A stretch of 64,000 nucleotides of DNA from Eubacteriales bacterium (GTDB lineage: Bacteria; Bacillota; Clostridia; Lachnospirales; Lachnospiraceae), in NCBI GenBank assembly GCA_030533235.1, contig JAUNJN010000001.1, positions 1-64,000 of the forward strand, written 5' to 3'. The translations under genes were made by a program, and so were the position numbers. Position 1 is the first letter of the stretch; every line of letters begins with the position of its first letter. Of this stretch, positions 26,117 to 34,578 are shown piece by piece. Under the pieces are notes generated by a model. The model was not told the DNA's origin, ran no database searches, and was given only the letters and a program-made list of their open reading frames with translations.

Positions 26117-27130
26117 ATGAGTGAAATCGAAATTAGAAATTTATCAAAAAGCTTTAAAATAAAGGGCAATCCGGTTGTTGCGCTTGATGGGATCAATTTG
26201 AAGATTGAGAAAGGGGATATATTCGGCATTATCGGAATGTCCGGCGCAGGTAAGAGTACGCTCGTAAGGTCGATCAATTATCTGGAGAAGCCGACGGAGG
26301 GGCAGGCGCTTATTGAGGGAATCGATTTATCCGGTCTTTCTGAAAAGGAACTACGAAAAAAAAGAAGTGAAATCGGAATGATTTTTCAGAATTTCAATCT
26401 ATTAGAGCAGAAAAATGTGATTGATAATATCTGCTTTCCGCTGGAAATTATTGGAGTAAAGAGAAAAAAAGCAAGGGCTAAGGCGCGCGAGCTGTTAAAA
26501 ATTGTAAAGCTTGAGGAAAAAGAAAAATCGTATCCGTCGCAGTTATCCGGCGGTCAGAAACAAAGAGTTGCTATTGCAAGGGCATTGGCAACAAATCCAA
26601 AGGTTTTGTTATGTGATGAGGCCACGAGCGCTTTGGATCCGCAAACAACCGGAACGATATTAAAGCTGTTAAAAGAAATCAATGAAAGCTTTGGCATAAC
26701 AATTGTGATTATCACGCATCAAATGTCTGTAATAACGGAAATCTGTAAGAGGGTTGTGATTATTGATAACGGGCGTCTTGTTGAGGAAGGAACGGTGGAA
26801 CAAATCTTTGAGAATCCGAAGTCCGATGCGGCCAAGGAACTGATTTCCGGAAAAGAAATACGATACACGCCACTTGATACGCTTGATACCGAACGAAAAA
26901 TACGAATTGTATTCAGAGATAATTCTGCGTATGCACCGGTCATATCAAATGTGATTTTGAAGTTTCAGGCACCGGTAAATATCCTGAAGGCAGATACAAA
27001 AAATGTGAATGGGAAAGCCGTGGGAGAGATTGTGTTGGGCTTGCCGGAAGGGGAAACCTTACAGGAAAATATACTGTCCTATTTGAGAGAACAGGGGATT
27101 GCCGTGACGGAGGTGAAGGAGCATGTTTGA
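26117..27130 (+). CDS. metN: Methionine ABC transporter ATPase (MetN-like)
   Basis: A 337-residue ATPase. Walker A is GMSGAGKSTL, the signature is LSGGQKQRVAIARAL, and Walker B is VLLCDEATSALDP. The C-terminal ~80 residues (from RKIRIVFRDNSAYAPV) form the NIL ligand-binding domain that in MetN senses methionine and inhibits transport. Length is usual for MetN. Its last 8 bp overlap the next gene. With the MetI-like permease it should power methionine uptake. Confidence 0.9.
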   Translation: MSEIEIRNLSKSFKIKGNPVVALDGINLKIEKGDIFGIIGMSGAGKSTLVRSINYLEKPTEGQALIEGIDLSGLSEKELRKKRSEIGMIFQNFNLLEQKNVIDNICFPLEIIGVKRKKARAKARELLKIVKLEEKEKSYPSQLSGGQKQRVAIARALATNPKVLLCDEATSALDPQTTGTILKLLKEINESFGITIVIITHQMSVITEICKRVVIIDNGRLVEEGTVEQIFENPKSDAAKELISGKEIRYTPLDTLDTERKIRIVFRDNSAYAPVISNVILKFQAPVNILKADTKNVNGKAVGEIVLGLPEGETLQENILSYLREQGIAVTEVKEHV

Positions 27131-27785
27131 TGAAAAAGTAATTCAAATGTTAGTCGAAGGCATAAAGGATACGCTTTATATGACACTTGTATCTTCGGTT
27201 ATCGGTTATGTGATTGGGCTACCTCTCGTAGTATTGTTGAACGTGACAAATGAAAAGGGGCTTAAACCAAATAAAATTATATATAGGGTGCTTGACATCA
27301 TCTGCAATATCATAAGAAGTATTCCGTTTTTGATTTTGCTGATTCTCCTCATTCCATTTACCAGAATGATTGTTGGAAAAAGCTATGGATCGACCGCAAC
27401 GATTGTTCCGCTTGTGATTTGTGCTGCACCTTATATCGCAAGAGTCGTGGAAGCATCCTTAAATGAGGTGGATGCCGGAGTGATTGAAGCCGCAAAATCG
27501 ATGGGGGCCGGCATCTTTCAGATTATTTTTAAGGTGTTATTGGTGGAAGCAAGAACGTCATTATTGACCGGATTTACAATTACTACGGGACTATTGCTCG
27601 GATATTCGGCAATGTCAGGAACCGTAGGTGGCGGTGGACTTGGAGATATTGCGGTCCGTTACGGATATTACAGATGGCAGGAAGACATTATGATTGTTAC
27701 GGTCGTTTTATTAATTGTAATCTTTCAGATTATTCAAAATATTGGAACGAAGATTGCTGTGAGTCTGGATCATAGAAAACGATAG
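27123..27785 (+). CDS. metI: Methionine ABC transporter permease (MetI-like)
   Basis: A 220-residue inner-membrane permease with five hydrophobic segments (for example SSVIGYVIGLPLVVLLNV and IRSIPFLILLILLIPF). The cytoplasmic coupling loop reads EVDAGVIEAAKSMGAGIFQIIFKVLLVEA, the EAA motif of ABC permeases. It overlaps metN by 8 bp, so the pair is translationally coupled. Size and loop match MetI. Confidence 0.9.
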   Translation: MFDEKVIQMLVEGIKDTLYMTLVSSVIGYVIGLPLVVLLNVTNEKGLKPNKIIYRVLDIICNIIRSIPFLILLILLIPFTRMIVGKSYGSTATIVPLVICAAPYIARVVEASLNEVDAGVIEAAKSMGAGIFQIIFKVLLVEARTSLLTGFTITTGLLLGYSAMSGTVGGGGLGDIAVRYGYYRWQEDIMIVTVVLLIVIFQIIQNIGTKIAVSLDHRKR

Positions 27786-27796
27786 GAAGTGAGACT

Positions 27797-28468
27797 ATGG
27801 ATTTTGAAGTGATATATACATATTTGCCGTATTATGCAGAGGCTTTTTTATTGACAATAAAAATCGGATGGATTGGGATTGTGATATCCTTTGTATTGGG
27901 AATTGTCGCGGCTTTTATCCAACATTTCAAAATCCCATTTTTCAATGTCCTGGTAAAAGGGTATGTGGAATTCTTTCGCAATACACCGCTTCTTGTACAG
28001 TTGTTTTTTCTTTATTTCGGATTGCCGAAAATCGGAATTATGATTTCGGCGCAGGTTTGCGGAGCTGTTGGCTTAGGGCTCTTGGGAGGAAGCTACATGG
28101 CGGAAAGTATTCGAAGCGGACTTGATGCGGTACCGCCTTCTCAGAGCGAGAGTGCATATGCGCTTGGGATGAAGCGCTCTTTGATATTTAAGGAAGTTAT
28201 TTTGCCGCAGGCAGTTTCCATAAGTGTTCCCGGGATTGTTGCCAATATCATTTTTTTACTGAAGGAAACAAGTGTCTTTTCTGCCATCAGTCTGATGGAC
28301 CTGATGTTTACGGCAAAGGATTTGATTGGACTTTACTATAACACAACAGAATGTCTGTTTATGTTAGTTGTAGCTTATTGTATTATGCTTCTTCCGGTGT
28401 CATTCATGGGAAGCATTGTTGAAAAAAAATCAAGAATGAAGATATTTGGAGGCAAACGTGGGATTTGA
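27797..28468 (+). CDS. Polar amino-acid ABC permease
   Basis: A 223-residue membrane permease of the His/Glu/Gln/Cys type. VEFFRNTPLLVQLFFLYFGLP is the family's signature, and the EAA loop is SESAYALGMKRSLIFKEVILPQAV. Five membrane segments are visible. It is followed by a second, similar permease, as in heterodimeric amino-acid transporters. The partner ATPase is at 29128. Cystine is a likely substrate given the attenuator, but this is inferred. Confidence 0.87.
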   Translation: MDFEVIYTYLPYYAEAFLLTIKIGWIGIVISFVLGIVAAFIQHFKIPFFNVLVKGYVEFFRNTPLLVQLFFLYFGLPKIGIMISAQVCGAVGLGLLGGSYMAESIRSGLDAVPPSQSESAYALGMKRSLIFKEVILPQAVSISVPGIVANIIFLLKETSVFSAISLMDLMFTAKDLIGLYYNTTECLFMLVVAYCIMLLPVSFMGSIVEKKSRMKIFGGKRGI

Positions 28469-29126
28469 GGTTATATTGAAAGGTAAAAATATATTTCGGC
28501 TTCTTGCCGGGCTTGGGGTTGCACTTAAGATTAGCCTTATCTCTGTCCTGATAAGCCTTTTGCTTGGAATCATAATCGGAATACTGATGGCTATGAATCG
28601 ACCGGTCATCAATGTTGTTACCGGCATTTATTTGGAGGTTGTTCGAATTATGCCCCAGATGGTTCTTTTGTTTATTGTTTACTTTGGAGCTACAAAGGCA
28701 TTGGGACTTCATATTTCGGCAGAAGCATCGGCTGTGATTGTGTTTTCTTTTTGGGGAACGGCAGAAATGGCAGATTTGGTAAGAGGAGCACTTGTCAGCA
28801 TACCGACGATTCAGTATGAGAGTAGTCTGGCTCTGGGATTTCATATGATACAGATTTATGTATATATTATTATTCCGCAGATTATAAGAAGATTGATTCC
28901 GCTATCTATTAATTTGATTACGCGAATGATAAAAACGACGAGTCTCGTAATGATGATTGGGATTGTTGAAGTATTAAAGGTTGGACAGCAGATTATTGAG
29001 GCAAATCGAAAAAGCTCACCGGATGCTGCATTTGGTGTGTTTGCAACAATTTTACTGTTGTACTTTTTGGTTTGTTGGCCGATTAGCTGTCTGGCAAAGC
29101 ATCTCGAAAAGAAATGGGAGAATTGA
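28458..29126 (+). CDS. Polar amino-acid ABC permease, second subunit
   Basis: A 222-residue membrane permease. VVRIMPQMVLLFIVYFGATKA is the family signature and YESSLALGFHMIQIYVYIIIPQII the EAA loop. The start is taken as GTG at 28458 because TGGAGG lies 5 nt before it; this overlaps the previous gene by 11 bp. A TTG 12 bp upstream is in frame but sits inside the ribosome site. It should pair with the preceding permease. Confidence 0.87.
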   Translation: MGFEVILKGKNIFRLLAGLGVALKISLISVLISLLLGIIIGILMAMNRPVINVVTGIYLEVVRIMPQMVLLFIVYFGATKALGLHISAEASAVIVFSFWGTAEMADLVRGALVSIPTIQYESSLALGFHMIQIYVYIIIPQIIRRLIPLSINLITRMIKTTSLVMMIGIVEVLKVGQQIIEANRKSSPDAAFGVFATILLLYFLVCWPISCLAKHLEKKWEN

Positions 29127-29127
29127 T

Positions 29128-29868
29128 ATGGAAGAAATATTAACGATAAACAGCTTGAGTAAGCGATATGATGACTTAACCGTACTGGAGAATATCAATC
29201 TTAAAGTGAATAAGGGAGAGGTTGTTGTTATTGTCGGGCCCTCCGGCTGTGGAAAGAGTACATTTCTTAGGTGCCTGAATGGGCTTGAGAATATACAGGA
29301 AGGCTCCGTTATCCTTGATGGGGAAACTGTGAATCCCAAGCCGGGGAAAGCAAATCAAATCAGAGAAAAGATTGGAATGGTTTTTCAAAGCTATGATTTG
29401 TTTCCGCACAAAACAATTTTGCAAAACGTAACACTTGCTCCGATTAAAGTAAAAAAGCGAAATCGTGATGAGGTGACGAAGGAAGCTTTAACATTGCTTG
29501 AAAGAGTTGGTCTTTTGTCAAAAAAAGATAGTTATCCGAGGCAGCTTTCCGGTGGGCAAAAACAGCGAGTGGCAATTGTCAGAGCCTTAATTATGCATCC
29601 GGAGATTTTGTTGCTCGATGAAATTACGGCCGCACTTGATCCGGAAATGGTAAGAGAGGTTCTGGATGTCGTATTATCCTTGGCAAAAGAGGGAAGGACG
29701 ATGCTGATTGTCACACATGAGATGCAGTTTGCAAAGGCGGTTGCGGATCGTATGATATTTATTGACGGAGGAAAGATTGTGGAAGAAGGGAAACCGGAGG
29801 AGTTTTTTGATCATCCGAAGACGGATCGGTTAAGAAGGTTTTTGCAAACTCTATCCTATGAGAAATAA
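29128..29868 (+). CDS. Amino-acid ABC transporter ATPase (GlnQ/TcyC-like)
   Basis: A 246-residue ATPase. Walker A is GPSGCGKSTF, the signature LSGGQKQRVAIVRAL and Walker B ILLLDEITAALDP. The usual Ser-Ala after the Walker B acid is Ile-Thr here (DEITAALDPE). GGGAG precedes the ATG, which comes 1 bp after the permease stop. It is a good partner for the two polar amino-acid permeases. There is no NIL domain, unlike the MetN protein in the same operon. Confidence 0.9.
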   Translation: MEEILTINSLSKRYDDLTVLENINLKVNKGEVVVIVGPSGCGKSTFLRCLNGLENIQEGSVILDGETVNPKPGKANQIREKIGMVFQSYDLFPHKTILQNVTLAPIKVKKRNRDEVTKEALTLLERVGLLSKKDSYPRQLSGGQKQRVAIVRALIMHPEILLLDEITAALDPEMVREVLDVVLSLAKEGRTMLIVTHEMQFAKAVADRMIFIDGGKIVEEGKPEEFFDHPKTDRLRRFLQTLSYEK

Positions 29869-29946
29869 ATCAAATTGAAGATGCGATAATGGATTTGTTG
29901 TGATATACTTTTTATTAAGAAAGGGTGTAAAAGGGGAGGCACGCAT

Positions 29947-30729
29947 ATGAGTAAGCTTGGAAAAAAGAAAGTCATTATTATTACTCTCACAACCTTAGCA
30001 GCGCTGATTTTATGTGTTGTATTCGTTATCGTAATCAAACAGCTGAAGTATAATCATGCAATGGAACTAAAGGAGAAGGGTGAATTCCGTGAGGCTTATG
30101 AGGTGTTTGAACAATTAAATGGATACAAGGATTCCGATGCGCAAATGAGGGATGTTACAATGGAAAAAGGCCTGTTACGGGAATGTCAGGTGGGAGATAT
30201 TATTGTATTCGGTGATTATAACGGAAATAGTACATGGATAGTACTTGCAAAAGAGGATAATAAGGTTCTTGTTTTATCCGAAGACTGTATTATAAGAAGA
30301 TGCTATAATGCAGAATTGACTACAACAACCTGGGATAATTGTTCGCTTAGAACTTGGTTAAATCGTGCATATTTTGACAGTGCTTTTAACACGGATGAAC
30401 AAGCGATGATTGTTGAGACTTCAATAACAAATACAATCGCAGATGAGGATAATTCACCACCTCAAACAGAGGATGAAGAAAATCTTTCTGATTATGTATT
30501 TTTGTTGTCTATTGAAGAAGTAAATCAATATCTTCCGGATAATTCGGATAAGCAGGGAGACTATGAGGGCCAAACCATATGGTGGTGGTTGCGTTCGCCG
30601 AGTATGTATTTTGATAATTATGCTGCGAATGTGAGTATTGATGGACCGGTTGATGAATATGGTACATACGTAACGAATGGAAGTGGCGGTGTTCGCCCTG
30701 CCTTGTGGATTTCAATCAACGAATTGTAA
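29947..30729 (+). CDS. Membrane-anchored DUF6273 protein
   Basis: A 260-residue protein. One N-terminal membrane segment (about 9-32) follows a basic start. A short TPR-like helix pair (NHAMELKEKGEFREAYEVFEQLNGYKD) comes next. The rest (from VGDIIVFGDYNGN) fits DUF6273, ending with its hallmark WWLRSP, then GGVRPALWI. Such domains occur in extracellular or lipoprotein-like products of Lachnospiraceae and have a formylglycine-sulfatase-like fold. Function is unknown. The gene has its own leader after the transporter operon. Confidence 0.75.
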   Translation: MSKLGKKKVIIITLTTLAALILCVVFVIVIKQLKYNHAMELKEKGEFREAYEVFEQLNGYKDSDAQMRDVTMEKGLLRECQVGDIIVFGDYNGNSTWIVLAKEDNKVLVLSEDCIIRRCYNAELTTTTWDNCSLRTWLNRAYFDSAFNTDEQAMIVETSITNTIADEDNSPPQTEDEENLSDYVFLLSIEEVNQYLPDNSDKQGDYEGQTIWWWLRSPSMYFDNYAANVSIDGPVDEYGTYVTNGSGGVRPALWISINEL

Positions 30730-30804
30730 AAGCAGGAAACTGCTTCAGACAATGCAGACGCTGTTCTTTCTGAAAGTCGTAGAGTTAGAGGTTAAAGGAT
30801 AAAA

Positions 30805-31323
30805 ATGAGAAGTTTTGGAGAACAAAAAAAGCAAAGCATATTATTAAATCCGTTGACTTTGTTGGTTGCAGGTCTTGGATTGGGAATTATATCTCGATTA
30901 CTGGATATTTATTCTCAAAATCTTGGCGAAATTTTTTCGCAGATGGCAATCTGGATTTTGTTTGGAGTATTAATTTCGGTTTATAGCGAAAGTGCCAAGA
31001 AGGCGCTGTGTAATATTCTTCCATTCTGTTTGGGAATGCTGGTAACATATTATGCAGTTGCAATAATAAAGCATGGTGTATATGGCACGACATTTATCAT
31101 TGGATGGACTATATTTGCTTTTGGTTCCCCCGTATTGGCGTTTTTTGCATGGCAATCAAAAGAAAAGGGTATATTTCCGTGTATGATTCGGATGGGGATT
31201 GTGGATGTTTCCGTGTTGTCTTCGATTTTGTTGTTCGATCGGTTGAGAATCTATGATTTTGTCATAGATGTAATACTCGTTTATATTTTGTTTTTCAAAA
31301 AAATACATAGAGAACAAAAGTAA
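30805..31323 (+). CDS. Integral membrane protein of unknown function
   Basis: A 172-residue protein with about five hydrophobic segments (for example LLVAGLGLGIISRLLDIY, ILPFCLGMLVTYYAVAII and MGIVDVSVLSSILLF). The tail is basic. The pattern resembles DUF6518-type membrane proteins of Clostridia, without certainty. The ATG follows AAAGGATAAAA. No operon partner is evident. Confidence 0.5.
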   Translation: MRSFGEQKKQSILLNPLTLLVAGLGLGIISRLLDIYSQNLGEIFSQMAIWILFGVLISVYSESAKKALCNILPFCLGMLVTYYAVAIIKHGVYGTTFIIGWTIFAFGSPVLAFFAWQSKEKGIFPCMIRMGIVDVSVLSSILLFDRLRIYDFVIDVILVYILFFKKIHREQK

Positions 31324-31387
31324 GCCGGTAATACGAATAGGCTATTCTGCTAAAGATAGTGGAAATTCAAAAGGTAAGTTTGGGTTT

Positions 31388-31717
31388 GTGATTAACGTAA
31401 TGTTGCTTGGGGCGACGATTGTTATGCTGATAAGTTCAATCGCTATTTCAAGAGATATGTTTGCTTTTCTGCATATAAATGCTCACAATTACAATGCGTG
31501 GAGAACGGTTCATATTGTATGTGCAGTTGTAATATTAAATTGTGTTTTTTTGCATGTACTTTTGCATATACCGATGTTTGAAGGTTTGATTCGAAAAAGG
31601 AGTTCCTCTGATGGTGTCCGATATGTATCACGTGTTGTAAATGGTGTTTTGGCAGTTGTTTTTGCAGTGAGAGTTCCTTTATGGAAACAAGGATGGGATA
31701 TAAGACGAACCGGATGA
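31388..31717 (+). pseudogene. Truncated DUF4405-like membrane protein
   Basis: About 109 codons with membrane segments VMLLGATIVMLISSIAIS and TVHIVCAVVILNCVFLHVLLH. SRDMFAFL and the HVLLH histidines resemble the haem-ligating part of DUF4405/cytochrome b561-like proteins. The usual first membrane helices are missing, no ribosome site is seen, and the 3' end runs into a TetR fragment in another frame. It is probably a remnant. Confidence 0.45.
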
Positions 31718-31896
31718 TTTTGGAGGAACTCATAAGTGAGTATTCCCTGTCGAAAGAAAAAGCAATGGATATGTATGAAAGAATTGGTCTGTTGTTCCAT
31801 GGAATTACGACAGTGATTGCAACGACGAAAATGGACTACGCGGATGAAGTGATCCTAAAAATGATTCGGCAGACGATTGAAGATGCCTGTAAATAG
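31681..31896 (+). pseudogene. C-terminal fragment of a TetR-family regulator
   Basis: Seventy-one codons, MGYKTNRMILEELISEY and YERIGLLFHGITTVIATTKM, ending IRQTIEDACK. This matches the ligand-binding C-terminal helices of TetR regulators, without the DNA-binding half. It overlaps the DUF4405 remnant in a different frame. Confidence 0.5.
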
Positions 31897-32042
31897 CGAA
31901 TATTCATAGATGACACGAAGCGTATGCAATCACGGTTGTGTTGCTGTTACTCATAGTAGAAGGGATATTGCTTTATAAATGTATATATGTTGAAATAAGC
32001 ATAACTGCATGATGAACATCTTGGACGTTGCGGGAGGATAGC

Positions 32043-32651
32043 GTGAATAAACTGGAATACATTAAAGATATATCTACAGGTATTGAAATTATTAGTTATG
32101 AGAAAGTAAACATTTCTTATCCAACACATACGCATGTCGGTCATCTTGTATTTGGAATCGTGACAGCGGGTGCAATCTCCGTAAAGATTGAGCAGGATGA
32201 GTTTATATGCAAAGAAGGGCAAATGTTTTCAATTGCCCTTAATTTGCCGCATTCAATCAATCCGATAACGGAAACCTATTCTATGATCAGCATTTGTTTG
32301 CCGAAGGAAGATAAGGTTGAAAGAGAGCTTGATATTATTCGAACAGAAATTATCGGTAATCCGGAACTCGAAATTCGTATTGCAGATATGTCAGAGAAAG
32401 TGCATATCAGTTCTTATCATATGATTCGTAAATTTTCATCCGAAAATGGATTGACTCCACATAAATTTCAGTTACAGTGTCGTATTCGAAAGGCGCAAGA
32501 GCTGTTGGAAAATGGAATGAAGGTAGTTGATGTTGCTGTAGCAGTTGGTTTTTGTGACCAAAGTCATTTATGCCGAGTGTTTAAGAAATATGTAGGGATT
32601 TCGCCGGAGGAATATAGCAAGTGCGCAATTTTATCCAAGCCTAATGCGTAA
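32043..32651 (+). CDS. AraC-family regulator with cupin domain
   Basis: A 202-residue regulator. The N-terminal half (about 10-90) is a cupin: THTHVGHLVFGIVTAGAISV and FSIALNLPHSINP. The C-terminal half has the double HTH of AraC: VHISSYHMIRKFSSENGLTP, then VVDVAVAVGFCDQSHLCRVFKKYVGISPEEY. The GTG start at 32043 is chosen since GGGAGG lies 5 nt before. It is followed 48 bp downstream by a cupin protein that it may regulate. Confidence 0.87.
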   Translation: MNKLEYIKDISTGIEIISYEKVNISYPTHTHVGHLVFGIVTAGAISVKIEQDEFICKEGQMFSIALNLPHSINPITETYSMISICLPKEDKVERELDIIRTEIIGNPELEIRIADMSEKVHISSYHMIRKFSSENGLTPHKFQLQCRIRKAQELLENGMKVVDVAVAVGFCDQSHLCRVFKKYVGISPEEYSKCAILSKPNA

Positions 32652-32699
32652 CTACGACATAATATTGTCTCATAATCAAAAGAAAGTGAGGACAATAGT

Positions 32700-33089
32700 A
32701 TGAACAAAGAAGTATTTGAAGCATTTAACAATGGAAAAATGGTGATTCCCGGAAAGTCAATTGATTTTTCTGCAATTGAATGGTCAAAACATCCTACATT
32801 TGAGGGCGTGGAACTAAAACATGTGATAAAAGGTGCGGAAACATCCGGACAGTTTAGTTATCATCTTGTTCGAATTGCTCCGGGCAAGGCTATCAAGAAT
32901 CATATTCATGAAAATCAGCTGGAAACGCATGAAGTTGTTGCCGGTGGGGGAATATGTATGAATGATGCAGCAACAATAAAATACGAAACCGGTGTAATAT
33001 CAATTATTCCGGCAAAGGTGCCACATGAGGTCGTTGCAGGAGAAGATGGTTTGTATTTGTTTGCAAAGTTTATTCCGGCACTTTGCTAA
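32700..33089 (+). CDS. Cupin-domain protein
   Basis: A 129-residue cupin. The metal-binding first motif includes KNHIHENQLETHEVVAGGG and the second VPHEVVAGEDGLYL. No catalytic activity can be assigned. It is placed after the AraC regulator and preceded by AAGTGAGG. A similar cupin lies at 51249. Confidence 0.8.
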   Translation: MNKEVFEAFNNGKMVIPGKSIDFSAIEWSKHPTFEGVELKHVIKGAETSGQFSYHLVRIAPGKAIKNHIHENQLETHEVVAGGGICMNDAATIKYETGVISIIPAKVPHEVVAGEDGLYLFAKFIPALC

Positions 33090-33120
33090 TGTGTATATAC
33101 ATTAATATTTTTATTGCCTT

Positions 33121-33165
33121 TTCGTATCGATTGGTGTATAAAAGGTAAAAAGTAATCGATACGAA
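33121..33165 (+). promoter_or_regulatory. 12-bp inverted repeat overlapping the ribosome site
   Basis: TTCGTATCGATT (33121-33132) and AATCGATACGAA (33154-33165) are exact complements 21 bp apart. The second arm runs into the AAGGAGG of the GNAT gene. As RNA it would form a hairpin touching the ribosome site; as DNA it could be an operator. Confidence 0.5.
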
Positions 33166-33178
33166 GGAGGAGAAAAAT

Positions 33179-33685
33179 ATGAAATGTGCGATTCGTAAAT
33201 GGAAAATCGAAGACGCCGCTCGATTGGCGGAGCTTCTAAATAACAAAAAAATTCAGAATAATTTACGAGATGGATTGCCGTATCCTTATACAACGAAGGA
33301 TGCGGAAGACTATATTACATCGATGCTTACGGCGGAACGGGAAAAGACATTTGCGTTTGCAATTACTGCAGATGATGAGGTTGTAGGAAGTATCGGAGTA
33401 TTTCGATGCGAGAATATCCACTCAAGAACTGCAGAAATGGGATATTATATCGGCGAGCCATATTGGGGTATGGGGCTTGGAACTGAGGCTGTGAAACAGA
33501 TCTGTTCATATATATTTGAGAACACAGATATTATCCGCATATTTGCCGAACCATTTGCTTATAACAAAGCATCCTGCAGAGTGCTTGAAAAAGCAGGATT
33601 TGCTTTTGAAGGAATTCTGAAAAGCAATGCGGTAAAAAATGGGACAGTGATTGACATGCGAATGTATGCGCTTGTGCGAAAGTAG
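33179..33685 (+). CDS. GNAT acetyltransferase (RimJ/RimL-type)
   Basis: A 168-residue N-acetyltransferase of the Acetyltransf_3 group: NNLRDGLPYPYTTKDAEDYI, AEMGYYIGEPYWGMGLGTEAV (acetyl-CoA loop) and NKASCRVLEKAGFAFEGIL. AAGGAGG lies 8 nt before the ATG. The stop codon, TAG, is the first triplet of an interspersed repeat (33683-33725). Substrate unknown. Confidence 0.88.
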   Translation: MKCAIRKWKIEDAARLAELLNNKKIQNNLRDGLPYPYTTKDAEDYITSMLTAEREKTFAFAITADDEVVGSIGVFRCENIHSRTAEMGYYIGEPYWGMGLGTEAVKQICSYIFENTDIIRIFAEPFAYNKASCRVLEKAGFAFEGILKSNAVKNGTVIDMRMYALVRK

Positions 33686-33725
33686 GGACGTTTCTTTTGT
33701 CACGAGGAGTGTCCCTGTGTCACGA
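33683..33725 (+). repeat. Interspersed 43-bp repeat, copy A
   Basis: Starts TAGGGACGTTTCTTTTGTCA and ends GTGTCCCTGTGTCACGA. Near-identical copies are at 35988-36030 and, shorter, at 43167-43199. Each begins at, and supplies, the TAG stop of a gene. GGGAC and GTCCC can pair within it. It resembles REP/RAYT-type or MITE-like elements. Confidence 0.75.
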
Positions 33726-33731
33726 ATATAT

Positions 33732-33771
33732 TTACCGGTTGGATTTAATTTGTCGAACCGGTAATTTTTTT
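33732..33771 (+). terminator. Terminator after the GNAT gene
   Basis: TTACCGGTT (33732-33740) pairs with AACCGGTAA (33756-33764), followed by a run of seven T. It separates the GNAT gene from the PadR-controlled operon. Confidence 0.7.
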
Positions 33772-33772
33772 G

Positions 33773-33823
33773 TTGACAAATATATCAGCTTGATATATCA
33801 TTTAATATATCAAGCTGATATAT
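33773..33823 (+). promoter_or_regulatory. Promoter with double palindromic operator (PadR operon)
   Basis: -35 TTGACA (33773-33778), 17 bp, -10 TATCAT (33796-33801). ATATATCAGCTTGATATAT (33780-33798) and its exact reverse complement (33805-33823) form a 19-bp inverted repeat; each arm is itself a palindrome (ATATATCA/TGATATAT). They cover the promoter core. PadR, encoded in the operon, is the likely binder. Confidence 0.75.
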
Positions 33824-33843
33824 TAAATGTTTGGAGGAAAAAT

Positions 33844-34575
33844 ATGAAAAGACAAAAGATTCGAAAACTGTTGTTGATTGTTGCATTGCTGTTGTTTCCG
33901 ATTACTATCTGGTATATGTCGCCGTATTTGATAATTCAGGGTGCAATGGAGGGGATTGCGACCGGAAGCTTCGTTGTATTTTTATTGATGTTAGTAGGTT
34001 CGATTTTCTTTGGGCGATTGTTTTGCAGCTATTTGTGTCCGATGGGCGGACTGCAGGACTGTCTTGGCTGTGTAAACGACAAGGCACCGAGGCAGGGGTG
34101 GAAAAATGTAATAAAATATGTCATTTGGTTCATATGGATTTGCGCTGTCATGGCGTGCTTTATTTTCCGGAAAAGAGAAATAACGATTGATATTTTTTAT
34201 ATGACAGATCATGGAATTTCCATAACAGAGATATATAATTACGTGATTTACTATGGGGTAATAATTTTAGTTTTGATTCCGGCATTGCTTTGTGGTAAGA
34301 GAACGTTTTGTCATTATTTTTGTTGGATGGCTCCGTTTATGGTTATCGGTTCAAAAATCGGGAAACTGTTGCATATTCCGGGTATTCACATTAAGTCAGA
34401 AAAAGAAAAATGTATCTCGTGTAAAAAATGTAATCAGGTATGCCCGATGAGTTTAAATGTGGTAGAATTAGTGAATAGTAAGAAGGATTTCGGCGCGGAG
34501 TGTATCCAGTGCGGAAGCTGTGTGGATAATTGTCCGAAAAGGGCATTGTCTTACGGATTAAAAAGGAGCAAGTAA
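33844..34575 (+). CDS. Membrane 4Fe-4S ferredoxin-type protein (NapH/NosR-like)
   Basis: A 243-residue membrane protein. Four or five hydrophobic segments surround CSYLCPMGGLQDCLGC and CHYFCWMAPF. The C-terminal part holds two 4Fe-4S clusters: CISCKKCNQVCP and CIQCGSCVDNCP. The layout matches NapH/NosR/CcoG electron-transfer proteins. GGAGGAAAAAT precedes the ATG. It is the first gene of an operon with PadR and a flavodoxin, suggesting a redox chain that is regulated by PadR. Confidence 0.85.
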   Translation: MKRQKIRKLLLIVALLLFPITIWYMSPYLIIQGAMEGIATGSFVVFLLMLVGSIFFGRLFCSYLCPMGGLQDCLGCVNDKAPRQGWKNVIKYVIWFIWICAVMACFIFRKREITIDIFYMTDHGISITEIYNYVIYYGVIILVLIPALLCGKRTFCHYFCWMAPFMVIGSKIGKLLHIPGIHIKSEKEKCISCKKCNQVCPMSLNVVELVNSKKDFGAECIQCGSCVDNCPKRALSYGLKRSK

Positions 34576-34578
34576 TTT

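Noticed and set aside
28404..28844. 146-codon open frame on the minus strand
   Set aside because: Antisense to two overlapping permease genes whose motifs are clear; no ribosome site.
32043..33089. AraC regulator and cupin as a toxin-antitoxin or defence pair
   Set aside because: Both families are ordinary metabolic regulators or small-molecule binders; nothing suggests toxicity.
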